Origin: Streptomyces tailanensis
GTDB lineage: Bacteria; Actinomycetota; Actinomycetes; Streptomycetales; Streptomycetaceae
Direction of reading: 5' to 3'
Length of the DNA stretch: 64,000 bases
Assembly (NCBI RefSeq): GCF_008386495.1
Contig: NZ_VTHJ01000023.1
Span: forward strand, 1 to 64,000
Each line of letters opens with the position of its first letter. Position 1 is the first letter of the stretch. Both the position numbers and the translations under genes were made by a program. The notes beneath the pieces are model-generated. The model was given only the letters and a program-made list of their open reading frames with translations, did no database searches and was not told where the DNA came from. This document shows, in pieces, positions 42,651 to 50,687 of this stretch.

Positions 42651-43700
42651 ATGAAGCTCGCCCGCACCCGCTCCACCGCCGCAGCGGCCTGCGCCCTCGC
42701 GGCCCTCGGCCTCCTCACCGCCTGCAACCGCGACAGCTCCGGATCGGCCGCCTCGGGCGGCGACCAGCCCGCCATCGGGATCGACCTGCCGCGCTCCGAC
42801 TCCGACTTCTGGAACTCCTACGCCGAGTACCTCAAGAAGGACATCAAGTCCGAGGACATCAACGCGCTGCCGCTGAGCAACTCGCAGAACGACATCACCA
42901 AGCTCGTCGCCAACGTGCAGGTCTTCCAGAACACGGGCGCCAAGGCCGTCGTCATGGCCCCGCAGGACACCGGCGCCATCGCCTCCACCCTCGACACCCT
43001 CGCGTCGAAGAAGATCCCCGTGGTCAGCGTCGACACCCGGCCCGACAAGGGCGACGTCTACATGGTCGTCCGCGCCGACAACCGGGCGTACGGCACCAAG
43101 GCCTGCGAGTTCCTCGGCGAGCAGCTGGGCGGAAAGGGCAAGGTCGCCGAGTTGCAGGGCGCCCTGGACTCGATCAACGGGCGGGACCGCTCGGAGGCCT
43201 TCGCCCAGTGCATGAAGGAGAAGTTCCCGGACATCAAGGTGTTCGAGCTGCCCACCGACTGGAAGGGCGACGTGGCCTCCGCCAAGCTGCAGAGCCTGCT
43301 CGCCCAGCACCCCGACCTGAACGGCATCTACATGCAGGCCGGCGGTGTCTTCCTCCAGCCGACCCTGGCCCTGCTGGAACAGAAGGGCCTGCTCAAGCCC
43401 GCCGGCGAGAAGGGGCACATCTCGATCATCTCCAACGACGGCATCCCGCAGGAGTTCGACGCGATCCGCAAGGGCCAGATCGACGCCACCGTCTCCCAGC
43501 CCGCCGACCTGTACGCCAAGTACGCGCTGTACTACGCCAAGGCGGCGGCCGAGGGCAAGACCTTCAAGGCCGGCAAGACCGATCACGGCTCCACGATCGT
43601 CGAGATCCCGAACGGCCTGGAGGACCAGCTGCCGGCACCGCTGGTGACCAAGGACAACGTGGACGACAAGACCCTGTGGGGCAACAACGTCGGCCAGTGA
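42651..43700 (+). CDS. Sugar ABC transporter substrate-binding lipoprotein
   Basis: A 349-aa RbsB-type binding protein (Peripla_BP_4). It starts MKLARTRSTAAAACALAALG and has the lipobox LLTACN with Cys at about residue 25. The mature part shows IGIDLPRSDSDFWNSYAEYL, QVFQNTGAKAVVMAPQDTGA, VVSVDTRPDKGDVYMVVRAD and IISNDGIPQEFDAIRKGQID. The overall fold is that of ribose/hexose-binding proteins. It starts the transport operon divergent from the fucose enzymes, so L-fucose is the likely ligand. ATG at 42651 has AAGGAG about nine bases upstream. Confidence 0.92.
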   Translation: MKLARTRSTAAAACALAALGLLTACNRDSSGSAASGGDQPAIGIDLPRSDSDFWNSYAEYLKKDIKSEDINALPLSNSQNDITKLVANVQVFQNTGAKAVVMAPQDTGAIASTLDTLASKKIPVVSVDTRPDKGDVYMVVRADNRAYGTKACEFLGEQLGGKGKVAELQGALDSINGRDRSEAFAQCMKEKFPDIKVFELPTDWKGDVASAKLQSLLAQHPDLNGIYMQAGGVFLQPTLALLEQKGLLKPAGEKGHISIISNDGIPQEFDAIRKGQIDATVSQPADLYAKYALYYAKAAAEGKTFKAGKTDHGSTIVEIPNGLEDQLPAPLVTKDNVDDKTLWGNNVGQ

Positions 43701-43789
43701 CCGAACGGTCCGTCGACCGGGCGGAGGGACGCGGCCCGTCCCTTCGCCCGCACCCCCTCGTATCCACCCCACGAAGGACGGTATCCACC

Positions 43790-45409
43790 ATGGCGGACAC
43801 CGCGACCGCAGCGGCGAACGGCGGCGGGAACCCGGCCTCCGACGGCCCCGCCCCGGTGGCCGAGGCCATCGGCATCAGCAAGAGGTTCGGCGCCACCGTC
43901 GCCCTGCGCGACGCCCGGATCACCATCGCCCCGGGCGAGTCGCACGCGCTGGTCGGCCGCAACGGCGCCGGCAAGTCGACGCTGGTGTCCATCCTGACCG
44001 GACTGCGGCACGCCGACACCGGCACCCTGCGCTTCAACGGCGAACTGGCGCCGGCCGTCGGGGACATCGACGCCTGGCGCTCCAAGGTCGCCTGCGTCTA
44101 CCAGAAGTCCACGATCATCCAGGACCTGACCGTCGCCGAGAACCTCTTCCTGAACCGGCAGAGCGATGGTTCGATGCGGCCCATCCGCTGGAAGAAACTA
44201 CGCGGACGGGCCGAGGAGTTGCTCGCCGAGTACGGCGTGGACGTGGACGCCGCAGCACGGGCGAAGGACCTCACCGTCGAGCAGCGGCAGTTCGTCGAGA
44301 TCGCGCGGGCGCTGTCGTTCGGCGCGCGCTTCATCATCCTCGACGAGCCGACCGCGAAACTCGACGCCCGCGGCATCAACCGGCTCTTCGACAAGCTCCG
44401 CGACCTCCAGCGGCAGGGCGTCGCCTTCCTCTTCATCTCGCACCACCTCCAGGAGGTCTACGACCTCTGCACCACGGTCACGGTCTACCGCGACGCGGCG
44501 CACATCCTGACCGCGCCCGTCGCCGAACTCGGCCACCAGGCGCTGGTGGAGGCCATGACCGGGGAGACCACCGTCACGACGGCGGCAACCGTCGAGAACC
44601 GTGCCCCGGTACGGGCCGACTCCCCCGAACTCCTGACGGTCGAGGGCCTCACCCTGCCCGGCGCCTGCCAGGACCTCTCGCTCTCGGTGCGCGCGGGCGA
44701 GGTGGTCGGCCTGGCCGGAGCCACGGCCAGCGGCAATGTGCGGGTGGGCGAGGCCGTCGCCGGGCTGCACCGCGTCGACGAGGGCACGATCTCCGTCCGC
44801 GGACGGCGCGTACGCGGCGGCAGTGTGCCGTCGGCGCTCGCCGTGGGGGTCGGACTGGTCCCGGAGGACCGCCATCTGCAGGGCCTGGTCAACAACCGCA
44901 GTGTGGCGGAGAACGCGACGCTCACCGTCACCGACCAGCTCGGCCCGTACGGCACCGTGCTGCCCTCCCGGACCAGGGCCTTCGCCCAGCGCATGATCCG
45001 GGACCTCGACATCAAGACCCCGGGCGGGGCCACCCCTGTCTCGGCCCTTTCGGGCGGCAACCAGCAGAAGGTCGTCGTCGCCCGCGCCCTGGCCACCGAC
45101 CCGCACGTCCTGGTGGCCATCCGCCCCACCAACGGAGTCGACGTCAAGTCGAAGGAGTTCCTGCTGCGCCGGATCCGGCAGATCGCGGACGGCGGGAAGG
45201 CCGCGCTGATCGTCTCCGACGAGCTGGACGATCTGAAGGTGTGCGACCGGCTCGTGGTGATGTTCCACGGGCGGGCCGTCGCCGAGTTCGACCGCGGCTG
45301 GAAGGACGAGCACGTGGTCGCCGCCATGGAGGGCGTGGCCGACCGGGCCGGAACCTCCGACACCACCTCCCACACCCCCTCTGACACCGCCGAAGAGCAC
45401 GGAAGGTAG
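43790..45409 (+). CDS. Sugar ABC transporter ATPase, two-domain (RbsA-like)
   Basis: A 539-aa fused ATPase. Domain 1 is complete: Walker A GRNGAGKSTLVSIL, Walker B FIILDEPTAKLDARG and H-loop LFISHHLQEV. Its signature LTVEQRQFVEIARAL is the EQ-type seen in RbsA. Domain 2 keeps the signature ALSGGNQQKVVVARALA but is degenerate elsewhere: Walker A reads GATASGNVRVG without GK(S/T), and Walker B reads VLVAIRPTNGVDVKSK, with Arg where the catalytic Glu should be. Only site 1 is therefore likely hydrolytic, which is common but extreme here. ATG at 43790 is preceded by ACGAAGGACGG. Confidence 0.9.
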   Translation: MADTATAAANGGGNPASDGPAPVAEAIGISKRFGATVALRDARITIAPGESHALVGRNGAGKSTLVSILTGLRHADTGTLRFNGELAPAVGDIDAWRSKVACVYQKSTIIQDLTVAENLFLNRQSDGSMRPIRWKKLRGRAEELLAEYGVDVDAAARAKDLTVEQRQFVEIARALSFGARFIILDEPTAKLDARGINRLFDKLRDLQRQGVAFLFISHHLQEVYDLCTTVTVYRDAAHILTAPVAELGHQALVEAMTGETTVTTAATVENRAPVRADSPELLTVEGLTLPGACQDLSLSVRAGEVVGLAGATASGNVRVGEAVAGLHRVDEGTISVRGRRVRGGSVPSALAVGVGLVPEDRHLQGLVNNRSVAENATLTVTDQLGPYGTVLPSRTRAFAQRMIRDLDIKTPGGATPVSALSGGNQQKVVVARALATDPHVLVAIRPTNGVDVKSKEFLLRRIRQIADGGKAALIVSDELDDLKVCDRLVVMFHGRAVAEFDRGWKDEHVVAAMEGVADRAGTSDTTSHTPSDTAEEHGR

Positions 45410-45411
45410 TC

Positions 45412-46452
45412 ATGTCCGCCACCACTGATGTCACCGACCCCGCCGCGAGCGTGGCGCGGGAGACCGCCGGAGACACCCGCCGCGGGCTCGACCTCGGTCG
45501 CTTCCGTGAGCTGTCCCTGGTCCCGGCGATCCTCGTCCTGGGCCTGATCGGGTTCATCGTCTCGCCGGCCTTCCTGACCGCCGACAACCTCATCGGGGTG
45601 GCCCAGCAGTCCACCGAGCTGAGCCTGCTGGTCCTGGCCACCGCGCTGATCCTGATCTGCGGCCGGATGGACCTGTCCCTGGAGTCCACGATCGGCGTGG
45701 CGCCCGTCATCGCCGTATGGCTGGTCCTGCCGACCAGCGGAGCCCGGTTCACCGGCCTCGGGCTGCTGCCCGAGTGGACGGCCGTGCCGCTGTGTCTGCT
45801 GGTGGGTGTGGTGATCGGGGCCGTCAACGGCTTCCTGATCCTGAAGCTGCGTCTCAACGGCTTCATCGTCACCCTCGGCATGCTGACCATGCTGCGCGGT
45901 CTCCAGGTCGCCCTCTCGGAGGGCCAGTCCATCGTGGAACTGCCGTCCTCCTTCACCTACCTCGGAAAGGCGTCGTGGCTGGGTGTGCCGGCCGCGATCT
46001 GGATCTGCGTGGTGCTCTTCGCCCTCGGTGGCAGCGCACTGGCCTGGCTGCGGCACGGCCGGGCGCTGTACGCGATCGGCGGCAACGCGGAGGCGGCCCG
46101 CACCGCCGGTATCCGGGTCGACCGGATCGTGTGGGCGGTGCTGATCCTCGGCAGTGTGCTGGCCGCGTTCGCCGGCATCCTCTACAGCGGGCACTACGGG
46201 TCCATCTCCGCCACCCAGGGCAGCGGCTGGATCTTCCAGGTCTTCGCCGCGACCGTCATCGGCGGGGTGAGCCTCAACGGCGGCAAGGGGTCGATCTTCG
46301 GCGCCCTCACCGGCGTCCTGACGCTGCAACTCGTCGTCAACGTCATGACGCTGGCGGGTGTGCCGCCGCTGTGGAACCAGTTCCTCAACGGCGCGATCAT
46401 CATCGTCGCCCTGATCATCTCCCGCTTCGCCTCGGGCGAGAAGCAGGAGTAG
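45412..46452 (+). CDS. Sugar ABC transporter permease (RbsC-like)
   Basis: A 346-aa BPD_transp_2 permease with about nine to ten helices: LSLVPAILVLGLIGFIVSPA, TADNLIGVAQQSTELSLLVL, ALILICGRMDLSLESTIGVA, VNGFLILKLRLNGFIVTLGM and GSIFGALTGVLTLQLVVNVM. GNAEAARTAGIRVDRI is the cytoplasmic coupling loop. It begins two bases after the ATPase stop. A single permease gene implies a homodimer. Confidence 0.92.
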   Translation: MSATTDVTDPAASVARETAGDTRRGLDLGRFRELSLVPAILVLGLIGFIVSPAFLTADNLIGVAQQSTELSLLVLATALILICGRMDLSLESTIGVAPVIAVWLVLPTSGARFTGLGLLPEWTAVPLCLLVGVVIGAVNGFLILKLRLNGFIVTLGMLTMLRGLQVALSEGQSIVELPSSFTYLGKASWLGVPAAIWICVVLFALGGSALAWLRHGRALYAIGGNAEAARTAGIRVDRIVWAVLILGSVLAAFAGILYSGHYGSISATQGSGWIFQVFAATVIGGVSLNGGKGSIFGALTGVLTLQLVVNVMTLAGVPPLWNQFLNGAIIIVALIISRFASGEKQE

Positions 46453-46458
46453 ACGGGG

Positions 46459-47169
46459 GTGGCGCTCACGGACGAGGCGATGGACAAGATCAAGGCGATG
46501 ATCGTGGCCGGTGAGCTCGCCCCGGGCTCCCGGCTGCCCAAGGAGGAGGACCTCGCCGGGCAGCTCGGCCTGTCGCGCAGTTCACTGCGGGAGGCGGTCC
46601 GGGCGCTGACCGCCATGCGGATCCTGGTCACCCGGCAGGGCGACGGCACCTATGTGTCCAGCCTGGAGCCCCATCTCCTGCTCGAGTCGCTCTCCTTCGC
46701 CTCGGACGTCTCCCAGGGCCACACGGCCCTGCAACTGCTCCAGGTACGCAGGCTGTTGGAGCCCCAGGCGACCGGCGTGGCCGCCGTACTGCTCACAGAG
46801 GAGGACCTCCGGGAACTCGGTGCCATCCTGGAACGGTCCCGGGCCGCCGCCACGGTCGAGGAGTTCGTCGGCCATGACATCGCGTTCCATCTGCGCATCG
46901 TCGAGGCCGTCGGCAACCCGGTGCTGTCCATGCTGCTCCGTGTGCTCTCCACCCGGACCCAGCGGGCCCGTATCGTCCGGGCCACCCGGACCGAGCGGGC
47001 CGTGGAACACGCCCACCGGGAGCACGAGGAGATCCTCCGCGCCCTGCGCAGCCGCGACGCCCAACTGGCCGTCTCCGCCGCGACGGTCCATGTCGCCGCC
47101 GTGGAACAGTGGCTGGCGGCCGACCTCGTCGAGGCCCCCGCCCGCGCCGGGTCCGGCCGCCGGGAGTGA
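46459..47169 (+). CDS. GntR/FadR-family transcriptional regulator
   Basis: A 236-aa regulator. The N-terminal winged helix reads MIVAGELAPGSRLPKEEDLA then GLSRSSLREAVRALTAMRIL, followed by the wing GDGTYVSS. The C-terminal FCD helical sensor domain has LLQVRRLLEPQATGVAAVL, ERSRAAATVEEFVGHDIAFH (Asp/His metal ligands) and AHREHEEILRALRSRD (His ligand). It lies six bases after the sugar permease and is thus co-transcribed with the transporter; it probably controls the divergent fucose promoters through the 42268-42508 repeats. Confidence 0.9.
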   Translation: MALTDEAMDKIKAMIVAGELAPGSRLPKEEDLAGQLGLSRSSLREAVRALTAMRILVTRQGDGTYVSSLEPHLLLESLSFASDVSQGHTALQLLQVRRLLEPQATGVAAVLLTEEDLRELGAILERSRAAATVEEFVGHDIAFHLRIVEAVGNPVLSMLLRVLSTRTQRARIVRATRTERAVEHAHREHEEILRALRSRDAQLAVSAATVHVAAVEQWLAADLVEAPARAGSGRRE

Positions 47170-47190
47170 CCCGGCGGCCGGAGCGGGCCG

Positions 47191-48513
47191 TCACATGTCG
47201 GTGGCGTCCACCACGGCACCGAGGTCCACGAACTTGAAGCCGGTGGCCGTGCGGGTGCCGCCCTCCCCGTCCGGTACGCCGGGGGTCTCGTGGCCGTCCT
47301 GGACGACGAGGAGGCCGCGCGGGTAGCGGGTGCCCAGCGGGGCGTTCATGATGGCGGCGCCGTCGCACTCCTCCACGCTGTCGAGCGTGTCCGTCGCGGC
47401 CCCGATCCGGAAGCCGCCCTCGTACTCGTTGCCCTCGCTCACCTCACGGTCGTACAGGGCGAAGCTGTTGTCGCCCTGGCTGGAGGCGAGCAAATAGCCG
47501 TCCCCGTCCGACTCCTGATAGAGCGTCAGGCCCTCGACGTCGGCCGAAAGCCGCGTGCCGCCGTAGCCGGGGTCGGCGCCCGGCGTGCACTCCTCGGTCT
47601 CCTCGTCGTACGTCCCGGGGATGCCGTACTCCCTGACCTTGTCCACCAGGACCGGCTTGCCGGTGAGGTCGGCACGCAGCCGCCAGATGCCGACGTCCTC
47701 CTGGCCGGCGTAGAGCGATCCGGTGGCGGGATCGACGACCATGCCCTCGACCTGCGGGAGTTCACCGGGTTCGCCGCAAGGGCTCCAGGTGGTGCCGTCG
47801 GGCAGGCGGAAGGAGGCGGGCAGGTCGAGGGTGCGGATCTTGCGGTAGCCGACCTTGCCGTCGGCCGTCGGCAGGAGTTCGAGCAGGGCGAGGCCGGTCC
47901 GCTCCCTCCGGCTGGCCAGGGCGTACGTACGGCCGCTGGCCTTGTCGGTCCAGGTGGCCAGGCCGTACGCGGTGCGCTGGTCGTTGATCTCGGCCTGATC
48001 GGCGGAGAAGACGGGCGCGGCGGCCGGGTCGGTGATGTCGGTGAGCGGGCCGTCCGGGCGGGACGGGTCGATGCGGTAGATCCGCAGCCGGTCGTTGCCG
48101 CGGTCGCTGACCACCGCCACGTCGGCCCGGCCGGTGGAGGTGCGCAGGCCGGTGACGAGGTCGACGTTGTTGTAGCGGCCCGGGGCGTCGTCCTCCGCCG
48201 GCGGCTTCGGCGCGGGCAGCGACTGCACCAGCCGGGCGTCCAGGTCGTAGACCCGCAGACCACCCTCCTTGGCGGTGGCCACGACGAGGCTGCGGCCCGG
48301 GTCGGCGGGGTTCCGCCAGATCGCGGGGTCGTCCGCGTCGGAGTTGCCGCCCGCCTCGTCGTCGTAGAGCGCGGCGGACTCGCTGGTGGCGGTGACCACC
48401 TGGAGACCGGACCCGGACGCGTCCGCCCCTGCGGGGGATGCCGCGAGGAAGGTGGTCAGCGCGGTGCCGGAGGCGAGAAGGGCAACTCTTCGAGCGGTCC
48501 GGGGAGTTCTCAC
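47191..48513 (-). CDS. Secreted beta-propeller phytase
   Basis: A 440-aa extracellular phosphatase of the BPP/3-phytase family that releases phosphate from phytate. The N-terminus VRTPRTARRVALLASGTALT then AASPAGADA is a Sec or Tat-like signal (RR pair, cleavage near residue 33). Propeller blades show DADDPAIWRNPADPGRSLVV, GRYNNVDLVTGL, VVSDRGNDRLRIYRID, VEGMVVDPATGSLYAGQEDV (calcium/phosphate Glu and Asp residues), ADVEGLTLYQESDGDGYLLA and SSQGDNSFALYDRE. GTG at 48513 follows AAGGAAGCGCCC. It is usually phosphate-controlled (PhoP), but I saw no clear PHO box. Confidence 0.9.
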   Translation of the reverse strand: MRTPRTARRVALLASGTALTTFLAASPAGADASGSGLQVVTATSESAALYDDEAGGNSDADDPAIWRNPADPGRSLVVATAKEGGLRVYDLDARLVQSLPAPKPPAEDDAPGRYNNVDLVTGLRTSTGRADVAVVSDRGNDRLRIYRIDPSRPDGPLTDITDPAAAPVFSADQAEINDQRTAYGLATWTDKASGRTYALASRRERTGLALLELLPTADGKVGYRKIRTLDLPASFRLPDGTTWSPCGEPGELPQVEGMVVDPATGSLYAGQEDVGIWRLRADLTGKPVLVDKVREYGIPGTYDEETEECTPGADPGYGGTRLSADVEGLTLYQESDGDGYLLASSQGDNSFALYDREVSEGNEYEGGFRIGAATDTLDSVEECDGAAIMNAPLGTRYPRGLLVVQDGHETPGVPDGEGGTRTATGFKFVDLGAVVDATDM

Positions 48514-48760
48514 GGGCGCTTCCTTACCGTCATGGAGATCGTCGGATGCCCCGGCTGTCGGGGACATGCAGATGGTGCGGAGAGAAGCTTGCGCGCAGGG
48601 GGACGTGAGCTGTCCATGCCGCGACCGACAACAGGGTGGGGTTTTGGCCGATGTTCGCCCGATGGTCAGACACCGCACAGGACGAGGTCGGAGCCGGACT
48701 CGGTCAGTCGTGGAAGGTACCGATCGGCAACAGGGGCGCCCAGTCCCTCAGCGTCCAGTC

Positions 48761-49140
48761 TCAGCTGCCGGGGAGGTCGAGGATCCGCTTACTGGCCACA
48801 TGGACGGCACGACTCGCGGAGATGTCGGTGGTGCGCCGTTGTTCCAGTACCCAGCGGGCGAAGGCGTCCCCGTCGCCGCTGTCACCGTATTCGCCAACGG
48901 TCGCGAGCACCTCCACGGATCCGCGCACCAGGGCAAGGGTGGCGACGGTCACGGGCTCGGTCATGGCCTGACCGGGGATGCCGCCGCCCCAACAGGTGAT
49001 GAGGTACAGGCGTTGCGGCGGGGTGCCGGTGAGTACATCCGCAGGCAGCAACCAGTTGTCGGGATCCAGCTCGATGTAGTGGCCCGGGCCGTCGGCCGGA
49101 CGTCCGTGACACAGCAGGACGATGGTGTGGGCTCGACCAG
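48761..49140 (-). pseudogene. CHAT-domain protein remnant (C-terminal part)
   Basis: Reading two frames together gives HTIVLLCHGRPADGPGHYIE, then LDPDNWLLPADVLTGTPPQR, LYLITCWGGGIPGQAMTEPV and SVEVLATVGEYGDSGDGDAF. LLCHG followed about 30 residues later by a CW/CxG turn is the His-Cys dyad pattern of CHAT (caspase-like) domains. The piece ends ILDLPGS. The N-terminal region is missing: upstream DNA is an aconitase fragment on the other strand. No start with ribosome site remains; ATG at 49051 is internal. This is a decayed fragment. Confidence 0.6.
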
Positions 49141-49170
49141 CTTCTCGACCTCGACCTCGGCGCCGTCGAG

Positions 49171-49985
49171 CCGAGTGTGGCGGGCCCGAACCTGCCGCAC
49201 CAGCGACTGCCGCTGTCCCGGCTCCCGGCCTCGTTCCGGCGGGCGGGAGGGAGGGCGTACGACCACCGAGCCCACGCGTTCGGTGAGCCGCTGCCCGACG
49301 GCCCGGTCGCCGTCGCCGCCATCACCAGCTGCACCAACACCGCCAGCCCGGCGCTCGTCGTGCAGGCGGGTCTACTGGCCGAGCGGGCGGTCCGGTTGGG
49401 GCTGACCGCCAAACCCTGGGTCAAGACCCCCCTCTCCCCCGGTTCAAGGGTGGTCGAGGAGTATCTGCGCGAGTCCGGGCTACTGCCCACGCTGGAGAAG
49501 ACCGGCTTTCACATCGTCGGCTTCGGCTGTATGACCTGCATCGGCAACTCCGGCCCACTGCATCCGGAGATGGAACGCCTCGCCGAGGCCGGCGCCACTG
49601 AACCGGTCGCCGTCCTCTCCGGCAACCGCAACTTCGCGGGCCGGGTCAACCCGCGCATCTCCCTGTCGTACCTCGCCTCTCCTCCCCTCGTCGTCGCCTA
49701 CGCCCTGGCCGGATCGGTCCTGCACGACTTCGACCGGGAACCGATCGGTACCGACCGCAAAGGGCAGCCCGCTCCAGGACCTCTGGCCGTCCGACGAGGA
49801 AGTCGCCGAGTGCGTCGCGGAGTTCGTACGACCGGAGCTGTTCCGCGCCAACGCCGCACGCATCCGGCAGGGCCTGGCAGGAGATCGAGGCACCCGGCGG
49901 CACCCGTTTCCCCTGGGACCCGGAGTCGACGTACGAAGGGCTCGACGACCTGACCGTCGGCACCAACCCCGTCACCCTCCACTAA
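49171..49985 (+). pseudogene. Aconitase remnant (middle domain)
   Basis: The frame reads VAAITSCTNTASPALVVQAG, LGLTAKPWVKTPLSPGSRVV, GFHIVGFGCMTCIGNSGPLH, AVLSGNRNFAGRVNPRISLS and YLASPPLVVAYALAGSVLHD. These are the [4Fe-4S] cysteine motifs and catalytic residues of aconitate hydratase AcnA. A frameshift near 49760 moves the reading to LQDLWPSDEEVAECVAEFVR and then IEAPGGTRFPWDPESTY. About 400 N-terminal residues and the whole C-terminal swivel domain are missing, and no start codon fits. It is non-functional; its stop overlaps tail-to-tail with the polyketide-synthase remnant. Confidence 0.85.
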
Positions 49986-50396
49986 CCGCTTCTATAGCTG
50001 CTGTCGACGAGCCCTACGTACACGCGGTCGCGCTGTTCTTCAGGCTCCCGGGTGCGATGCGCGCATGTTCCAGCGCACGCCAGGTGCTCTCCATCAGGAG
50101 GCGCTGCTGAGGGTCCATGGCCGAGGCTTCGAGCGGGCCGATCCCGAAGAACGCCGCGTCGAACCCGGCCACCTCCTCCAGGAAGCCCCGCGCCGCACGT
50201 AGGTGGAGCCCTCGGCCGCCCTGTCCTCGTTGTAGAGGAACGTCTGGTCCCAGCCTCGATCCGTGGGCAGCGGTGCCGAGTGGTGACGTCCCCCGTCCAG
50301 TAACTCCCAGAAGGCATCGGCGTCTTCGGCGCCGGGGAACCGGCGGTCCATGCCGACGACGGCGATCGGAGCCGACTCTGCCGACGACGTGTTCAT
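49982..50396 (-). pseudogene. Type I polyketide synthase remnant (N-terminal ketosynthase)
   Basis: ATG at 50396 has TTGAGGAG eight bases upstream and begins [20 protein letters not shown], continuing [20 protein letters not shown] and [16 protein letters not shown] frameshift near 50190 moves to [16 protein letters not shown] and [21 protein letters not shown] second shift near 50030 moves to [10 protein letters not shown]. These are the first 130 residues of a modular PKS ketosynthase, ending well before the active-site Cys. The true start and ribosome site are kept, so a large biosynthetic gene once began here and has been deleted. Confidence 0.85.
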
Positions 50397-50607
50397 AGTC
50401 AACTCCTCAAGACGTGCCGATGGCTCAAAGTCGGCGTCAGTCGACTTGTACTGCCGTGACGCGTCAGAGGTATAGACGGCAAAACTGGGCGCAGAGTTCA
50501 AGGCGGAAGCGTCCGCGGCACCAGGGGTGCCCATCACCACAACCGCGCCGGAGGCCCGTGCGCCGTCGGAGCCTTGGCCGGGCGGCGGGTCACGAGAGGA
50601 GCAATCC

Positions 50608-50646
50608 TTGACAGAGTATTGACGCTGCGGAGACGAGATGTAGATG
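50608..50646 (+). promoter_or_regulatory. Possible promoter of the Liv-type transporter
   Basis: TTGACA (50608-50613) and TTGACG (50619-50624) are -35-like hexamers; the second is followed after 16 bp by TAGATG (50641-50646). This spacing and hexamers resemble those of the boxC promoter (TTGACG, 16 bp, TAGAAG), suggesting shared control. The rest of 50397-50687 holds nothing recognisable. Confidence 0.35.
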
Positions 50647-50687
50647 CTGGCGCATCCTTCCCACCCCGGCCCACACCAGGAGCTGTT

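Noticed and set aside
47165-47195. Hairpin GTGAC...GTCAC between the GntR and phytase genes as terminator
   Set aside because: The stem is short and interrupted, so support is too weak to list.
49171-49953. Functional aconitase-family isomerase of a natural-product pathway
   Set aside because: It lacks both the N-terminal region and the swivel domain and has a frameshift near 49760.
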